From Diploscapter coronatus (taxonomy: Eukaryota > Nematoda > Chromadorea > Rhabditida > Rhabditidae): a stretch of DNA of 64,000 nucleotides. A program made the position numbers and the translations under genes. The stretch is taken from NCBI GenBank assembly GCA_964036155.1, contig OZ038422.1, positions 72,749,201 through 72,813,200 of the forward strand, in the 5' to 3' direction. Below, one piece after another: positions 1 through 14,539 of this stretch (positions are counted from its first letter, which is position 1; the number at the start of each line of letters is the position of its first letter). The notes beneath the pieces were generated by a model. The model ran no database searches and was not told the origin of the DNA. It was given only the letters and a program-made list of their open reading frames with translations.

Positions 1-3000
1 AAAATTAGAAAAACAAACATGATAAAGATAGGATTTTTGTAGTTACAGTAATCCTTACATAGCGTTGTTTATTCGCATTTACAGGGACCACTCCGTATTG
101 CTCCGTAGAAATGACGTCCATCGAGCATTTCGGAATCGGAAGGAAGTGGAACAATCCTCTCAATTCCTCTGGAATACGCTGGTCGCCGATTTCCTTCTGA
201 AAATGACTTTTTAATCAAAATATTTCTATTTTTAGCCATGAAAGTATATACCACCAAAGAGGCCGGATATTTATTAACGTTTTTCGCTTTTAGATTTTGT
301 AAAAGACTGATTTATTCAGTTGGGTCATATCATTTCTAACTTCATCATGCCTCGAGAGTTAAGATAAACTGAAACATAATGAATTTAAAGGTTACCTTGA
401 GCTTCTTGATGATGGACAAATAGGTTGGCCATCTGAACTTTCCCTCGGGAGCGGTGCTCTGTTGAATCGCGTCAGGGTCAGTTAACGTCCAAAGCATCAG
501 CGTTGAAAGCATGTCGTAGCAAGAGTCATAGAGTAACCTCAAAATTGCATATCATTTATTTCTGAATTCCCGCTATCTGAACGAACCAACCATCAGTCGA
601 TCAATTCTCCGTTTAAAAAATTGAAGCTTATTTCATTCAATTTTGTTTTTCTAATTCAATGCAAGAAAAACTATTCAAATTTCATGAGAAAAGGAGTTGC
701 TCGAAAGGTAGAAACTTTTTTTTTTTGAAAGAATAGGGGATACCACTATCAAAAAGTGCGACTTTTTGAAGATAATTTTTTTAATAAGATAATAAATCAA
801 ACCTCTCTCGTTCCGGATGAATAATGCCGTAGAACATGATCTGGAAGAACAGGAGGCACCAATTCTCGGTCGTGGAGAGTCGATAGAGCTCGGTGAAGAT
901 GCTTCCGACCAGAGACAGTCTCAACAAAAGGCCCTCTCGTTCGGCACTCGCCTTGTCGCAGATCGGCGCGTAGTTCTGAAAATCGATATTGAAAAAATTT
1001 GGCAGGTTTAAAAATTTTTCATTTGAAATAGCAAAGTTTTGAGAAGTTAATATGTCGCAGATTCCAGATAATAAATAAAGATATTAAATCTGATGAGTTA
1101 ATAAAAATCTGCAAGTTTTAGAATTTCTCAAGAAAAACCGAAGATGGCAGTAATTTTGTTTCGGAAATAGCCAATTGAAACTTACATCCTTTGACTTGGT
1201 GACGAGTTCCTGCAGCTGCTTGAACAGGGCACTAACTAGAGCGTCCTTGTTTTGCTGTTCGTCTTCGCATTTCAGGCACGTCAGAATCAGGTTGATAAAG
1301 GGCTGTTGGGACAGAAGCCATGTGCTGAAGATAGGTAATGATGAATCACTGTTAATACGTCTTATCTTTTAGATAATAGAAGGTATAACCGAGTTATTCA
1401 GGCTGAACGATACATACTTCTCTATTAAGATATCTTCATGAAATAAAATTCAAAACTAGAGTAGCCTCACCTCTGCTGAATTCTCTCCTTCGTATTTTCA
1501 CTAGCAATGTCCAACATCGACGAGGCTTCTTTCAAGAACTTCCCGGAAATTGCCAGACTATAATTATTTAGTTATTTACTCAGACTAATTTTACCATTGG
1601 GTAAAGAATGAGAATGATCGGAAATCTGATCTAAGGTATTAAATTATCTATGAATGTTTGCCTAGTCGAATGGAATTGTTGTGGAACGTTAGCGGGTTGG
1701 GGACAGAGTCGGACCAACGGAGCGATCAGCCAGAATTTGCAGATGTGCTCGAAACGGAACTCGGACAGGCTCTGCAAATTCAAATAAACAGGACTACTGT
1801 AGGAATAAAAAGCTTAATTCTGTAACATGCTTGATAAGTCTCGAGAATCTTAGCGAACTATGTGAAGCTCTTAATACTTTTTTATGGCGACGTTTCTCGT
1901 ATCATTTATTTTAGACAAAAATGTAACGTTTCAAGATTCTAAAAATCAAAAATAAAACTAATTTCTAATACGACAGTCGAATAGGCTTCATGATATAACT
2001 ATGAATTTGCTCACCTTTCCCTCAGGCAACTGCTTCATGTCCTTGTGCGCGTTCGTGAACATGTCCCTCACGCACTTGCCCATCTCGTTCATCAGCGCGT
2101 CAGCGACCATCGCTCCTTGTTGTGCGTGTTTTTGAGCACCTTCGGGGGAAATCTGGAAATAAAAATATATTGTTGCACCAGGAATTATTTGACATAGATA
2201 TTTCAATAATTCTAGATAGAAAATTCAAGAGAAACGTTAGCAGTCGAGTTACATTATATAGACCTTCAAACAATTCGATTTTTTTTTGAAAAGATTTGTA
2301 AAAATCTAGAATATTTCAAAATATCACTCCTTTCAAATAAAATCATAGACAAATGTTATGTTTTGCAAGTTATAGAAAACCTTCTAAGTTCACAACGAAT
2401 TTTCAGAACAGAAAGTTATGAGACTATGCTTCAAAACTTCGAAAATCCTCGGAGTAGATTTTAAAAGAATATTAAATGATCTGCCCACTTTTTCAATCAA
2501 AATGAAAAAACTCTAAAATCCTACCTCCTTGATCATGAGACTCAAATCGAAGAGCGTCGCGCGGAAGTTCCAGATGGTGAGTGCCGAGAGAAGTTTGTCG
2601 ACCAAAGCCTTCTTCGAGCCTCCATTCGAAACGTACAATTCTTGAACGAGGTTTCTTTCGCTCTTCCTTCGAATTCCCATTCTCAGAAGTTGCTGACCCT
2701 GAAAATCCTCTTTCAGAAAAATAAAAATCCGCACTCTATAGAAGTAACATAAGAATATTCATTGAAACAAATTTAAAAATAAGTTTCAGATTTTCATATA
2801 TATATATATATATATATGAAATGTGAAAGTTTAAAAATTCTTACAATCGATCCCATCTTCAATCGCTCATGATTCAAAGCCTCCATTCGGTTCGTGGTAA
2901 TGATTCGGTACATCGTGTCCGTCACCCATTCCTGCTCGCAGATGATGTGCTGGGCGGCTCTAGAAATTCGTTTTTGAAAATAGGCATTACTTTAAAAGTT

Positions 3001-6000
3001 AAGGGGCTTCATTAGAAAAAGTTAACTTTATATAGTTTTATAATAAAAAACACTAAAAGTGCACCTGAGTAAGTTCATCAGGTATTCCTTTTTATAAGCC
3101 GTGCCTTCAGTCACAGAAGAGAGGTCGAATCTGAAATATGAGTAAGCTTCAAGTTTTCATAGGATTTTTTCTTTAAAATTTCCTGATACCCTGATATACA
3201 AACCCTCGTAAATAAAATTTGAAAAATGAAAAAAAAAAAACTACGAACTCCAAATCTTTATGCCGATTCCTGCAATTGTCCATAATGATGACCATGTAGG
3301 AGATCATGGGGAAGAGCACCTTCCCCATTTCGCACCAATGGATCAGGGAAAGGCTTATTTCATCCGCAGTCTGATTCAACAGCTTGTTCTTCGGCTTGTC
3401 ACCGGTGTAGTGCGAGGATACTGAAGTTCATTTTTTTGCAATTTTTAAATAATTGGCAGAAAATTCCACAAAATGATAGGTTTTTTTTTTTAATTTATCG
3501 TTTAGCCTTTTGAAAATGTTGCCTTTGTCTATCAAACCTCTACCCCTTGCCTCTTTCGCCTATAAAAACCTCGCGCACATGAGTAATTCCCCAATAGAAA
3601 GTACGAACGAACGATCGATCAATTGCCTTCATCACATTTTTACAATGAGAAAAAAATGAAACCTACATAAAAACGGCTCATCTGTAGCACAGCAGATGTT
3701 TGATAAAATCAGAAGACAGATGCACACGCCGGGTTCGTTGTCGCTTGTTGATCGTCCTGAAAAATGAATATTTCAACAAAAAATTTCGGCCAGTTTTCAA
3801 GATCTACTCTTTATCATAGGACGAGATTTTTGAAATCTTTATGGATAAATTCTTACTTCTTCCCGAGTCCTTGTTCATGAGTGGAGCCAGTGAGCTGTCG
3901 AGTAGTTGGGCCACAAGTCTGGGCGTCGAAAAGGCGTACTTCCCAGCCAACAGAGAGGCGAATGTAGCGATGGAGGAATGGGTCGAGCAATCGTTTAGCT
4001 GAGATCTCATTGTTTATTTGAAAAAATTAGAATATGTTTTCGAAACATCAAGGATATCTACTTGTTTCTGTTTGGATACTTGATTTCGATAGCTTATCAT
4101 AACTATAAAAATGTTTACTGAGTTTCATTCGTATCAGTTTCGGAAAATTCAAGTGTCACTCAGGATGTTCTATGACTTCTCACTACGCGTTCTAAAAACT
4201 TACATTAATTTCTGTGAAAAGTTCACTGTATCCTCCGGAGGGGTGACTGCTTGTCGCTGAACATATTACTTTGAAGGCCGTAATCTGAAAATATTGAGAT
4301 CTTCAAGAACTAAACTGCAGTAATCCTAAATAGCAATTTTATCAAAGATTATGTAAAGAATTGTTCGTGTATTTTGCAAAAATTCAGAAACCTACAAGAT
4401 AGCCTTCAAAATATGATCAATTTTTCTACAAAGCTTATTCTAAGTTACAGCAATCCACTATACCTTTAGCCGCAATTATCTAAAACGTCGTTGCAAATAG
4501 TTACCCATTCTTCCGCCAAGCTAGGGATCTGTGCCGAAATGTGTCCGCAGAAGGAGGACAGTTCGATGAGGAAATCCACATCCTTGCCCGCTTGACACGC
4601 CACGCGGATCGCGTTGATCACGAACGAGTAACGGTTGAAGGCGATGTCGAACGAATGCAGACGCTTCTTGTACTCGTGGTAGGAGTAAAATCTCCTAAAA
4701 CAGAAAAAACCAATCAAAATATCGATTGTTTTCAGAAATTATCGAATTTTTTGAATCTCTACTGTCGATTTTGGGGGAAAATGATTGATTTCTGAGCATT
4801 TTACTGTGCCATTGCAAAGAAATAATGGATGTGCACGTGAAAAAAGAAAGAATGTTCAAATACTCACAGTAGAACCTTGCTGTCGAAGACGTCTCTGAAG
4901 AACGGGGGGTTGTATCTCCTTGGCTCGGTCGGCAGTGTCGTGCCGTGCGTGAAGATCTTCTTGAAATCGCTGAATTGACCCCAAGTTGGGGGCTCCATCA
5001 TCTGAAAGGTTTCCCCAAATATCATCGTATATTTTATTGAGAAAAATTGCATTGAAACAAAAACGTATTTTAGAAAATGAAATCCCGAAAATATAAACTT
5101 ATGTAAAGATGTGTACGCTTTGTTAAAGATTCCAATAAAGAAAGCGTTGGCTATTTGACAGAATTGCCGATTTTTAAAGATCTCGAATTCCTACCTGACT
5201 TTTAACCAGGTGATCCCTAGCATGAAAAACGAAAGCCCCAATAACTCGACCCCATCCAGTCATTGGAAACTGGTCGGCCTTCAGCAGTCGTTCGATCATT
5301 TCGTAGAGTCTCAAATTTAGAAATTTTTCTATTATTTTTATATAAATTTCAACATAATTTGTAGGTAAAAAAACCATTTTTACGTGTATTTACGGAATTG
5401 GCTTAAGCTTCACGCTGTCAAAATTGAATATCTTCAAAAGATGAGCAAACACAATTAGATAAGTTTCAAAACAATTTGTAGGTAAAGTAGTTATTTTCAA
5501 ATTATTGAACGATCTCGTGTAAAATTACTAAAATTTTAATAGTTACAGGGAAAACTCACAATGTAGTAATACTTATTGCTCTATCACTATGCAGGAAGTA
5601 ATGCCAGTGTTTGCTCAAATAAGCGACAAATACGTATCCGAGCTGACCCGAAAGGCTACCTAAATTCAAAATTAGTTTTCCTAACAAGTGGTCGGTAATG
5701 AGTTTTTACCGGGAATACAATCAGCTGCCAGAGATCGAACGATTTTCTCGGCCGGATTCAGCAAGGGAATGATCGCTTCGCACAGCTCGAAAATGCCGTA
5801 GTAATAATTCGCATATTCGAACATTTGACAGAGGATGTCTAGACCCTCGGAAGTTGGCATCTAAAAAATTTAATTTCTAAATTTGCCGTCAAAAATTAAA
5901 GATTGAAGATTAATTTTAATTATTAGTTAATTAGTGAAGGCGAAATTACTCTTATATGGAGATAATTTGCTTTAAAATTTTCTGAAACCTAGTTGAATCA

Positions 6001-9000
6001 AAATTTTCATCGTTAATTCAATCTGTCTTCCTTCAAACCTGGCATTTCAACAGTCCGCTGATTAACAAAAATTGAAAACAAATCTATTCGTAAAATTTTT
6101 TAACTTAATTGAAGTAATCTCTATCTTCAGTTAAAGTAAATTATTTTTAAATTTAAGGTATCCTCGCTTCGATCATTAACGAAATTTGAAAATAACGCAA
6201 TTTCTGAACATTCGAAACCTACTTGAAGTGAATTGCCCTGGACGAATTCTTCGATCATTTCCGAGAAGGATTCCGCACACCATCCGCAAATCACCACCTG
6301 GTCGTAGTAAGTCTGGCGTCTGAAAGTTTTCGAGTCACTTTTTGTGGAATTTATATTGAAATCAAAAACAGCTATATTGAACATTTTATACCGAATGTTT
6401 GGTTTGGGAGGTTTCGAAACATTTGAATTAGAAATTTTCAGATATTTTCTCCCTACATAAATGTTATGATTTTTACTGTTATGAAAACTAATTCATCGTA
6501 AGTTTGAAACAACGACTATGTCGAAGACTGCTGAAACGAACTTGAACTTATCCAGTGCCTCTTTGATTTTCTCGTTGGTGATTCGCCTCGGACACCACAC
6601 GTTCTCGTCGTTGTTGTTGAATTGAACGTACACTTTGCGCTTCCAGATTTTGCAGATCTCTTTTGCCACCTAAAAAATATAATTTAATTAGCGTAATCCT
6701 CAAAAATGAATAAATTTACAAACTATAATTTCGTTGCGAGTTTCAGAGATATCAAAATAAAGAATGACATTTTTTTCATCATAGTAACTTTTAAAATACG
6801 ATAAATCTCACTAAAGTTTCATTTATTGTTGCTAGCTTTCAGACATCAGTAAAAATGCAAGACTAAGATTTTAGAAAGTAGAAAATTCTACCTCTTTTAA
6901 TTCATTTTTATGAGCGTCTCGTTGCTCTGTCATTCCATACAAAACAAGTGATCGTTGATTAGCCTCGGCTCGGAATGTCTCTTTTTGGCGGATCGGCATC
7001 TAAAAAATCACTTTCAGAATTGAATAGAAAAATCAAATATCAATGGTAGACGAAATAAAACTTCATAACGCTATTTTTCTGAATTTCTGTAAAAGTGCCT
7101 AAAATTTCAATGGATCAGCAAAATATAAACGATATTATTTCTATTGACTTGTGAAACACGCTAAACATTTTAAGAATCAGGTAAAATTGGGAATTTCAAA
7201 TACCTGTATAAGCAGTCGTTCATTCATGCCGATCTCCTCATCCAGCAAAATGTGTTCGTCTTTCTCCGGTTCCTTGTAAGTGATCAGACACACGGACTTC
7301 TTCTTTTGCGGCGAGGGCAAAGAATCGAACATTGCTTCGTCGTTCCCATCGTTTTCCGCCTGAATTCAGAAAGATCAAAATGTATCTTTTCTCGCGAATC
7401 TAAAGAAAAATGCCGAAAAGCCGACAAGAGAGGCAATTACAAATATTGCTCATATCTTGTTTTTATTTTTGAAACATAATGATCTTTTTCTTCTAAAATT
7501 TTTAATTCATGACTCATTTGAGAGATCAATGATTAAAAGAACGAGCTCTACCTCAATGATTCTTCGATGAGAATGTCAAAAGTTTGAAGATTTTAAAACT
7601 TATTACCCGAAACATTTTAATTTGAAAGCACAAACTTACCGTATTCTTGAGCGCCTGTAGCATGTCGATGGGCTGTTGCTTGATTTCTTGAATTTTGTTG
7701 GGTTGAATCTTTCCTTCCATTTCAAGCTTCGCCATGATCGAGTTGTGATAGTCGAGATCGCCAACGCGGATCGCGTTTTTCACGAATCTGCAAGAAAATG
7801 AATAAGTTCCAAATGTTTTAAAGAAAAATGAGCAGATTATTTCAGATGTGAGATGCAATATACGCTCTGTCGGTAAAAGAAACTAAAATTCGCGAAAAAT
7901 TGAATACGTTTCAAGATTTATTAAGAAAGATAGGAAGTTATTTTCGTGGTGTGCGAATCAGTTTTTGAAATTAAGAAAACTATCATTTCCGTCAAAAAAT
8001 AAATGCTTCACAGCACAGGAATGTTGATGGGTAAAAATTTTGTGACCCGGACCCAACCTGACCCACCCGAAAGTTTCGGATCGACATCTGTTCATAAATT
8101 TTCAGTCAACCAAAAAAACTAACTGAAAATAATCCCAAGACTATTCATTCTTCTGGGTTCTCAATAAAAATGATTGGTTACAAAAATGCGTTTCAAAAAT
8201 ATTTGAATGAAATTGCGAGAATTCTCTAATAGTTTTTTTTTCACTTTTGAAACTAGAAAATAATTCAAACTCACGTATCATGATCGAACAGGCCTTTCTG
8301 CACCAACTCCATGAACAGTACAACCGCAGCTCCGAATTCTTCGTAGTAGGAATTACTCGAAACTGACTGATTCTTGGGTGTCTGAAATTGACTATTTCAA
8401 TTCACAAAGGCTAGGGCTATAAAGAATATAAACGTAGCGTCAAAAATGTTGTTCTAAGAAACTTCAAATACTTTGAAACGTGTTTAATTCTTTATGTAAC
8501 TAAAAGAAAAAGTTCTCTGATTTTTCTAATTAATTTTGAAATAACCAAACTAGATCAGAGTAATTTGAGAAAATTCAACTACTATTTCCACGTCTACTAT
8601 GAAGCCTACAATTTTAAAATCTCACCTTCGGTGCCTCCGTCATGAAGTAGTTCAGAATTATATCCTGAACGTTCCCATTTCCGAAGATGTTGCTTCTTTG
8701 ATTCAGAATTTGCTGTTTGAGGATTTTCGCGACGATCACAGCGCGGTGGGTGCCTTCTCGCTGCTCTGTCACAGCCCATTGCAGGAGGAGTTTGATTCTG
8801 AGAATGTCTTTTTCTATAAATCAAAATTGCCTTTTTATTAATAAGCAAAAATATTTTCAAAAAAATCAGGATTATTAAAATAGAAAAATACTAAATTTCT
8901 AAAAAAAAATTACCGTATGACGATTTCCTGATTCCAAAAGGCGGACTTGAAATTGAAGAGTCGATTGCAAATGGTTTGAATTACATTTGGCCGGAACAAA

Positions 9001-12000
9001 TTTACTGAATCCATAACCCCGATTACGTCCAGGCAGGACTCGGTTAAACTTGCTGAAAAATTTAATTTCGAAATTTTGAATAATTGAGCGAAAGGATGTC
9101 AGGTAAAAATTCGAAAATTTTCAAATCCTCACCAAAATGTTGTCCATACGCGTATTCCCCGGATTGATGCGATAGCCATCTGTCTTGGACGGCCTGACTC
9201 CTTCTCACGATTTCACAAACACGCATCTCCACTAACTGGTAGAGGTAGTCGCGATCTGGAAAATACGAATTTTTGATAAGTTCGTAATCATCTTACAAAC
9301 ACAAAAATTTTCCGAAAAAGGGTCAAATGTTTAAAAGTCGATCTCGTTTATAACTTGGTCAGTTGATAATGAACTTGAGAGTTTGTTCTACTAGCTAAAA
9401 TAAAGTTACGAGTTTTAATTTAAAAGAAAAAAAAACCAACTAAGATTTAAGAAAGCGTGGAAAAATTAGCAATTTTTAACATTTTTATTTACCTTTCCCA
9501 GGTGGATACGGCAATTCCAAAATATCGCATGGCAAGACGTCCAAAGCTGAGCCGCATAAATGGTGAAGAATAATCGGGTCTCGACCGTTTTCGATCTAAA
9601 AATATACGTTTCAAATATTTCCAAGAAAATTGGATAGCTTCGAAATTCAATGTTCGGGAGACTCTTTTATCAATAAGATAAAAAAACGAAAAACTAGAAC
9701 TTTTCACACGTTTCAAGTATCTTCATGACAATTTGGTAAAACTGAATATTGCTCGCATGAATGTATGAACTGCAAATAAAAAGATGAAAATCAGTAAAAA
9801 AAAATACCTTGAACTCGTTCCAAATGAGGGCGGCCGGTGTATCGATCACGACACTTCGGAGAATCGCAGAAAGGAGCATTATGTTGGGGTACTGCAGCCG
9901 ACATTCCATCAACATGTCCAACAATTCTTTCACAGTCGGGGTCTTATCAGATGGCATTTGTCTGGAAAAATATTATTCCATTTTTCTAAACTTCCATAGG
10001 AAATTGGAAAAGAATTTTAAATTATGTTTCAAACATAATCTTTAAGGGTATTTCGAAAATTTTAATGCGATCTCGATTTTAGCCATCTCAGATAGCAAGT
10101 TGGAAAATAAAATCATATTCGTTTTTGAATCATTATTTGAATTAATAGTGAAATGTTGAAAATATGCTTCAGAAATTCTCCTCAAAGAAGTCATTTTAAA
10201 AAGTTCAATCCGCCAACGTTTTAGGTAATAAAAAAAGTTACGAAATTTATAAAGACAAGTTTTACCCCGAATTATTCATGAGCGCGACTTGTCTGGCCTC
10301 TTCAACAAGGATGCCGATCTTCAACGCGGCCATATAAGCCGTCCTCCTCGCTACGATCAAATTCATATTGATCTCTTCCATGAATTGAATAAAGAATGTT
10401 AGGTATAGCCTGGAAATTGATAATACAATTTTTAGAAATTCTATATTCTTAGTTCTTTTTTGGAAATTTCATAACTTCTCAAGTAAGATAGTATAATATT
10501 GATAAAGAATATAATTATCCAAACTTCCAACAAGATATTTTCAATATCAAAGATATAAGATTTTCAAGAAATAGAGGTTTGAAAGTTAAAAAAAAAAAAA
10601 ACATACCGTAACAATTCTGGATTCTCATCTTTCCCATCAGGTTTGTGCCGAATGAACGAGAGACAGAAAATTTCGGCCAATTCATTAACGAAATTCTGCT
10701 TGTCCACGATTCCTTCCTGTAAATAAAAAATCAAAATGTTTTTCTTTACTTTATGAAAAACTATCCTCTAAAATGTTAAAGTAAAAATGTTTTGTTTGTA
10801 TTTTTGCAACTGAACAAAAGCCGATTGCCTTCTCAAAGAAAAACCACACCGAATAATTTTGAAATGATTTGAAACTTACATCGAACGATTTCTTGCTGAG
10901 CGTTGTGAAGTAGTACCATTTTTCGATGAGAGGCGAAGAATTCAAATCGTCGCAATCCCACAACTCAATGAGTAGGTTTTGGAGAATCTGATACAGAACA
11001 GGACCAGGATCTGGAAATATTTACTTTTATGCTTAACTAGTTTAAATTATTTAGTAAGTGGTTTTTCCTTTTCTTTTAATTTTACCTTCAATCGAAACTT
11101 CGGTATTGGACCTTCTCCCTTTCTGAGAGGGCGCTTGTGTGTTGGCAAAGGCAGAGTAGAGTTTGAGGACCCATAAAGCACGATAGGGAGTGATTCTGAA
11201 TTTGGTCATTTAGGAAACTGAAAAATGTCGATTTTAAAATAACAGTTAAAAACAAAACATAAACATAATGTGGGAGAGAGATTTGGATAAAATAACTGAA
11301 CCTTCAAAAATTGGTCAAATAAATGAGTTCAAGTTTCTTTTAGTTTGTAAGCCGCTGGTTTGAAGGAATAAACTCAAGCTAATTCAATTCAAAACTCACT
11401 TGTAATCGCAGAGATAATCGTAAGTTTCGGCTTTGTTCCTGAATCCAGGCACCTTCTTCGCCAATTGCGCTAGCGATTTGCCTCGAGACAGGTCGGTAAA
11501 CCACTGGGCGCGATCTTTGGCCTGAAAATTTGTTTTAAAAAATCGATACAAAATAGTAACCCTTTAAAAAATCAATAAAATTACCGTAGCATTAGGCATG
11601 AGCATGCTCAGCGTTTCTCGATTCTTCTTCCGCTCCTTCTCTATAGCGTTGAACTCGCCCTTGCGATACATTACCTGAAGAAATACAAAAATTTTGAGAG
11701 CAAAAATAACGATAAGCCTTTCTCCAAGTTGTTTAATTTCACAAGTTTCAAAATATTCTTTGTAGAACATAAAAATGAATGAACACACTCAGTTCTTTGA
11801 ATGGATAAAATCATAGAAATAAAAATGCTCAGAATTTTTATGACCATGTTTCAAAGATTATCCAATGTAGAATTCAAAATGGGATAAAATATTTTTAAAT
11901 AATAGAAAATACAGTATGATTTGAAAAAATTTTCCTACCGTAGCCAACAGAGAGAACGCCTTCTGATGCGCGTCGTCGAGCTTTTCGAGTTTGTTGCTCT

Positions 12001-12546
12001 TTGCCATGAACAGCAGCGATTCGTGTTCATGAGAAGTAGCCGGGTACTGCAAAATTTTCTGATTATATTTTTGGACTTGAAAAATCACAAAAATTATAAA
12101 TATCGAGTATTCTTTTTGCTTTTTTAAAGATCTTTTCAAAAAGATGCATTTTTCAATTTTCTCTATAAGTCACTAAAAATCAAATAAAAATTCAATTCAA
12201 ATTGAACGTGAAATCTGTTAATAGGGAGGGGAATAGTTTGAAAATAATAATTTCTAAGAATTCCGACCTGATATCCCTTCTTGAGCCGCTCCGGATTGAG
12301 CACATCCTCTTCTTGTCTCGAATCTTGCGCGTAGACATCTAAAATCAAGAACCATGATAATTCTAAACTCAAGCTAAACATTCATTTGGAGCTCAATTCT
12401 AATAATTCAGAAATTTTCAACCTCAAAGTTAGATAATTTCCAAATATCGTACCTGGCGCGGCCAATTTAGTGGTGTGCTTTCGCATCGGCCGCTTCTCCG
12501 CACCGATCTGGTGCCAGGTCGGCACCGACGCAGACTTCGACGTCAT
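1..12546 (-). CDS. dpy-22 / mdt-12 (MED12): Mediator kinase-module subunit MED12 (5' part of gene; C-terminus beyond window)
   Basis: MED12 links the CDK8/cyclin C kinase module to core Mediator in the nucleus and regulates RNA polymerase II transcription. The ATG at 12546 opens the N-terminal MED12 signature: PMRKHTTKLAAP followed across an intron by DVYAQDSRQEED, then WFTDLSRGKSLAQLAKKVP near 11500. About 30 exons follow downward in phase. The LCEW-type region is at 8810-8625 (WAVTEQREGTHRAVIVAKIL), YSFVINAIRVACQAGKD at about 4620, QQPFINLILTCLK at about 1300, and PLPSDSEMLDGRHFYGA at about 120. These match, in order, blocks I remember from animal MED12. No stop is reached, so the C-terminal Q-rich tail expected for the family lies left of base 1. 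Introns are mostly 60-450 bases. Exon edges between 3400 and 4300 are the least certain. The gene is head-to-head with the gene at 13247. Confidence 0.93.
2796..2817. repeat. (AT)n microsatellite in a MED12 intron
   Basis: About 11 uninterrupted AT units lie between two MED12 exons. It is a length-variable simple repeat with no visible function. Confidence 0.9.
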
Positions 12547-13246
12547 TTCCCGAGGCGATAATTGCCTGCTTAATTAGAGCATTAAATAATTAGTTGGGGA
12601 TAATTCGGGTAGTTAAATATGCGCACCAGGGTTCAGTTAGAAGCGTAGAAAAGCAGAAACAAAGTAAAATTTGAAACGTAGCGGGATAATTTTAAAAAAT
12701 GCAAAAGTTTTAGAAAGAAAGAAGCTAATTAGGAGTTAATTGGTAATTAGTGAGTTAATTAGTTTAAAAAATCGGAAAGGGAAACAATTAAAATGGTTTA
12801 ATTTGTGAAAAGCGCCGAGTTTTTGAGACCTATCAAATTTCCAAAAGTATCCACAAGGAGATTGCGGGCATATTTTTGTGAGCCTAGCACACTCGAAAGT
12901 AAATCGAAAGGGAAACAGCGAGGGGAAGAGAAAAAGAGGATGCATCGGACAACGGCTTTTACGAGATAAATGACGATGTAAATCCAGGAAGCCACTTGCA
13001 CTATTCATTTATTTTCATAGAGATTCTAAAAATCTTCGAGATATTCTTCTATTGATCGCTTATCTGTATAATTTTGTGATATCGAATATTCAAAAATTCT
13101 GGAACCAATTTGTTCGTATTCCAAACCCCCGAATATTTTCTAAAGCAATGCTCTGGTGCGTTTATTTTTGTGACAAAAGAAGTTTTTTGAAACATTTCAG
13201 TAAAAAAATCAAATCCCCCCGGAAAAATAAGAATAAGATCAGGAAA
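12547..13246. promoter_or_regulatory. Shared 0.7-kb intergenic region between divergent MED12 and 13247 genes
   Basis: There is no supported coding sequence here. MED12 starts leftward at 12546 and the next gene starts rightward at 13247, so both promoters must lie here. On the minus strand a possible acceptor (TTAAGCAG) lies about 23 bases before the MED12 ATG. On the plus strand a strong acceptor-like TTTCAG ends at 13200, 46 bases before the ATG at 13247. These look like spliced-leader acceptor sites, which is inference only. Open frames crossing this region (for example 12736-13008 minus) look like chance. Confidence 0.5.
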
Positions 13247-14539
13247 ATGTCGAAGTCGAAAAATCAGCGTCAGTCGTCGAGCAGCAGGGAGGAAAGGCAG
13301 GAGACGTACACTGCGTCGCTGCACATCACCAGTAGGTACGATTTTAATCATAACTGTCGAAAAATTGCGTTTTCTATCTATTTTTATGATTTTTTCTCAG
13401 AAATTTTTGTATCCTTTAAAAACGTCTTTTTGTTTTTTTGTAAAAAATAATTTGTTTTAGCAAAGTCAAGGTGAAGAAGCGTCTCTCCTCGGTAAAGAAG
13501 ACCAAGCGATACAGTAATCCGAACGACAAGCAGAATAATAGCAGGTAAATAAGGAGAAGTTCATTTAATTAATTTTTCTAACCAAAATTACTTTTTAACT
13601 TAAAAAAAATTTCAGGGAAAAGAGAAGACAGCAGCAGCGCGACGAGATGATTCAGATGCAGATGGACGAGTACGGGTGTGGAAAGGGCACTGCTTGGGAG
13701 ACTTGGAGACGGGTGAGTGGATTTTGCTTTTTTTTTTTTTAATATTTTTAACGATGGTCCATTTTGAAAATTTACTTTTTTTGTGTAAAATAGTATGGAT
13801 AAACTTAAGAAAATAATTTTCGAGATTTTTTCAGCCCCACTCGGATTATTTGACCGAAAAGGAACTCGAGGAGTGCGGCAACAACATCTTTAAGATTCTC
13901 GGTATTTTTTATTTCCCCTCGTTTTCCGGAATCGATTATCAACGTTTGCACCTTCATGTTTTGCAATTAAATTTTCGAAACATCTATTTTAGATTTATCA
14001 GCTAAGAAATGCAAAGATTATTTTCAAATTTTCCACTTGATATATTCCAATTTTTTAGACGTAGCAAATCGTCTTTTCAGGCCACGAAAGACGCGTGCAG
14101 CAGACGCCTGTGACATTGGACGAAACTATCGTTCCTAATGCGTCTGCTTCGACGTCTCAGCGCAGGTAGAAAAATGCGATTTTTTTAGTTTCAGAACTAT
14201 GTTCTTGGAAATTCAACATAAACTACCTTTTCTTTAAGGTACCTTTATCATGAACTTTGAGAATTTTATTCTTTAGATAATCGACTTTATATCGAACTTA
14301 AATATCTGATCTTGAAGTTAAAAGTAAACATGGAGATTAATTACATGTATTTTCGATGTAAAATCGATCTTACCCTGAATATTTTCAGGCCGAGCACCAG
14401 CAAGCCTAATAAGCCCTTGAAACGCAACAGCACTGCTACTTCCACGAAACGCGTCCCCAAGACTTCTTCTGGTTCAGTCAACCCGCCTGTCATTGACATC
14501 GACGTCGACTGCGAGTCTGACGTCGTGCTCCTTGACTAG
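13247..14539 (+). CDS. Unrecognised small basic protein, 190 aa, 6 exons
   Basis: I do not recognise this family. Six exons (13247-13335, 13461-13544, 13616-13712, 13835-13901, 14081-14165, 14389-14539) join in phase to 190 residues and a TAG stop. The N-terminus is rich in K, R, Q and S (MSKSKNQRQSSSSREERQ), and a second basic run is KVKVKKRLSSVKKTKR. The centre holds the most structured stretch, DEYGCGKGTAWETWRRPHSD then YLTEKELEECGNNIFKIL. The tail is S/T/P-rich and ends in a sharp acidic patch, VIDIDVDCESDVVLLD. There is no signal peptide or membrane segment, so a nuclear or nucleic-acid-associated protein is plausible. The ATG at 13247 was chosen because coding-like composition begins there and an acceptor sits at 13200; the longer frame upstream has intergenic composition. 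Confidence 0.75.

Noticed and set aside
1..12546. Initial idea that the long minus-strand gene was a nucleoporin (Nup205 type)
   Set aside because: The WFTDLSRGKSLAQLAKKVP block, the DVYAQD start and the QQPFINLILTCLK segment match MED12 in order.
13052..13246. N-terminal extension of the 190-residue protein upstream of 13247
   Set aside because: The frame is open but has intergenic composition and crosses a strong acceptor-like TTTCAG at 13200.
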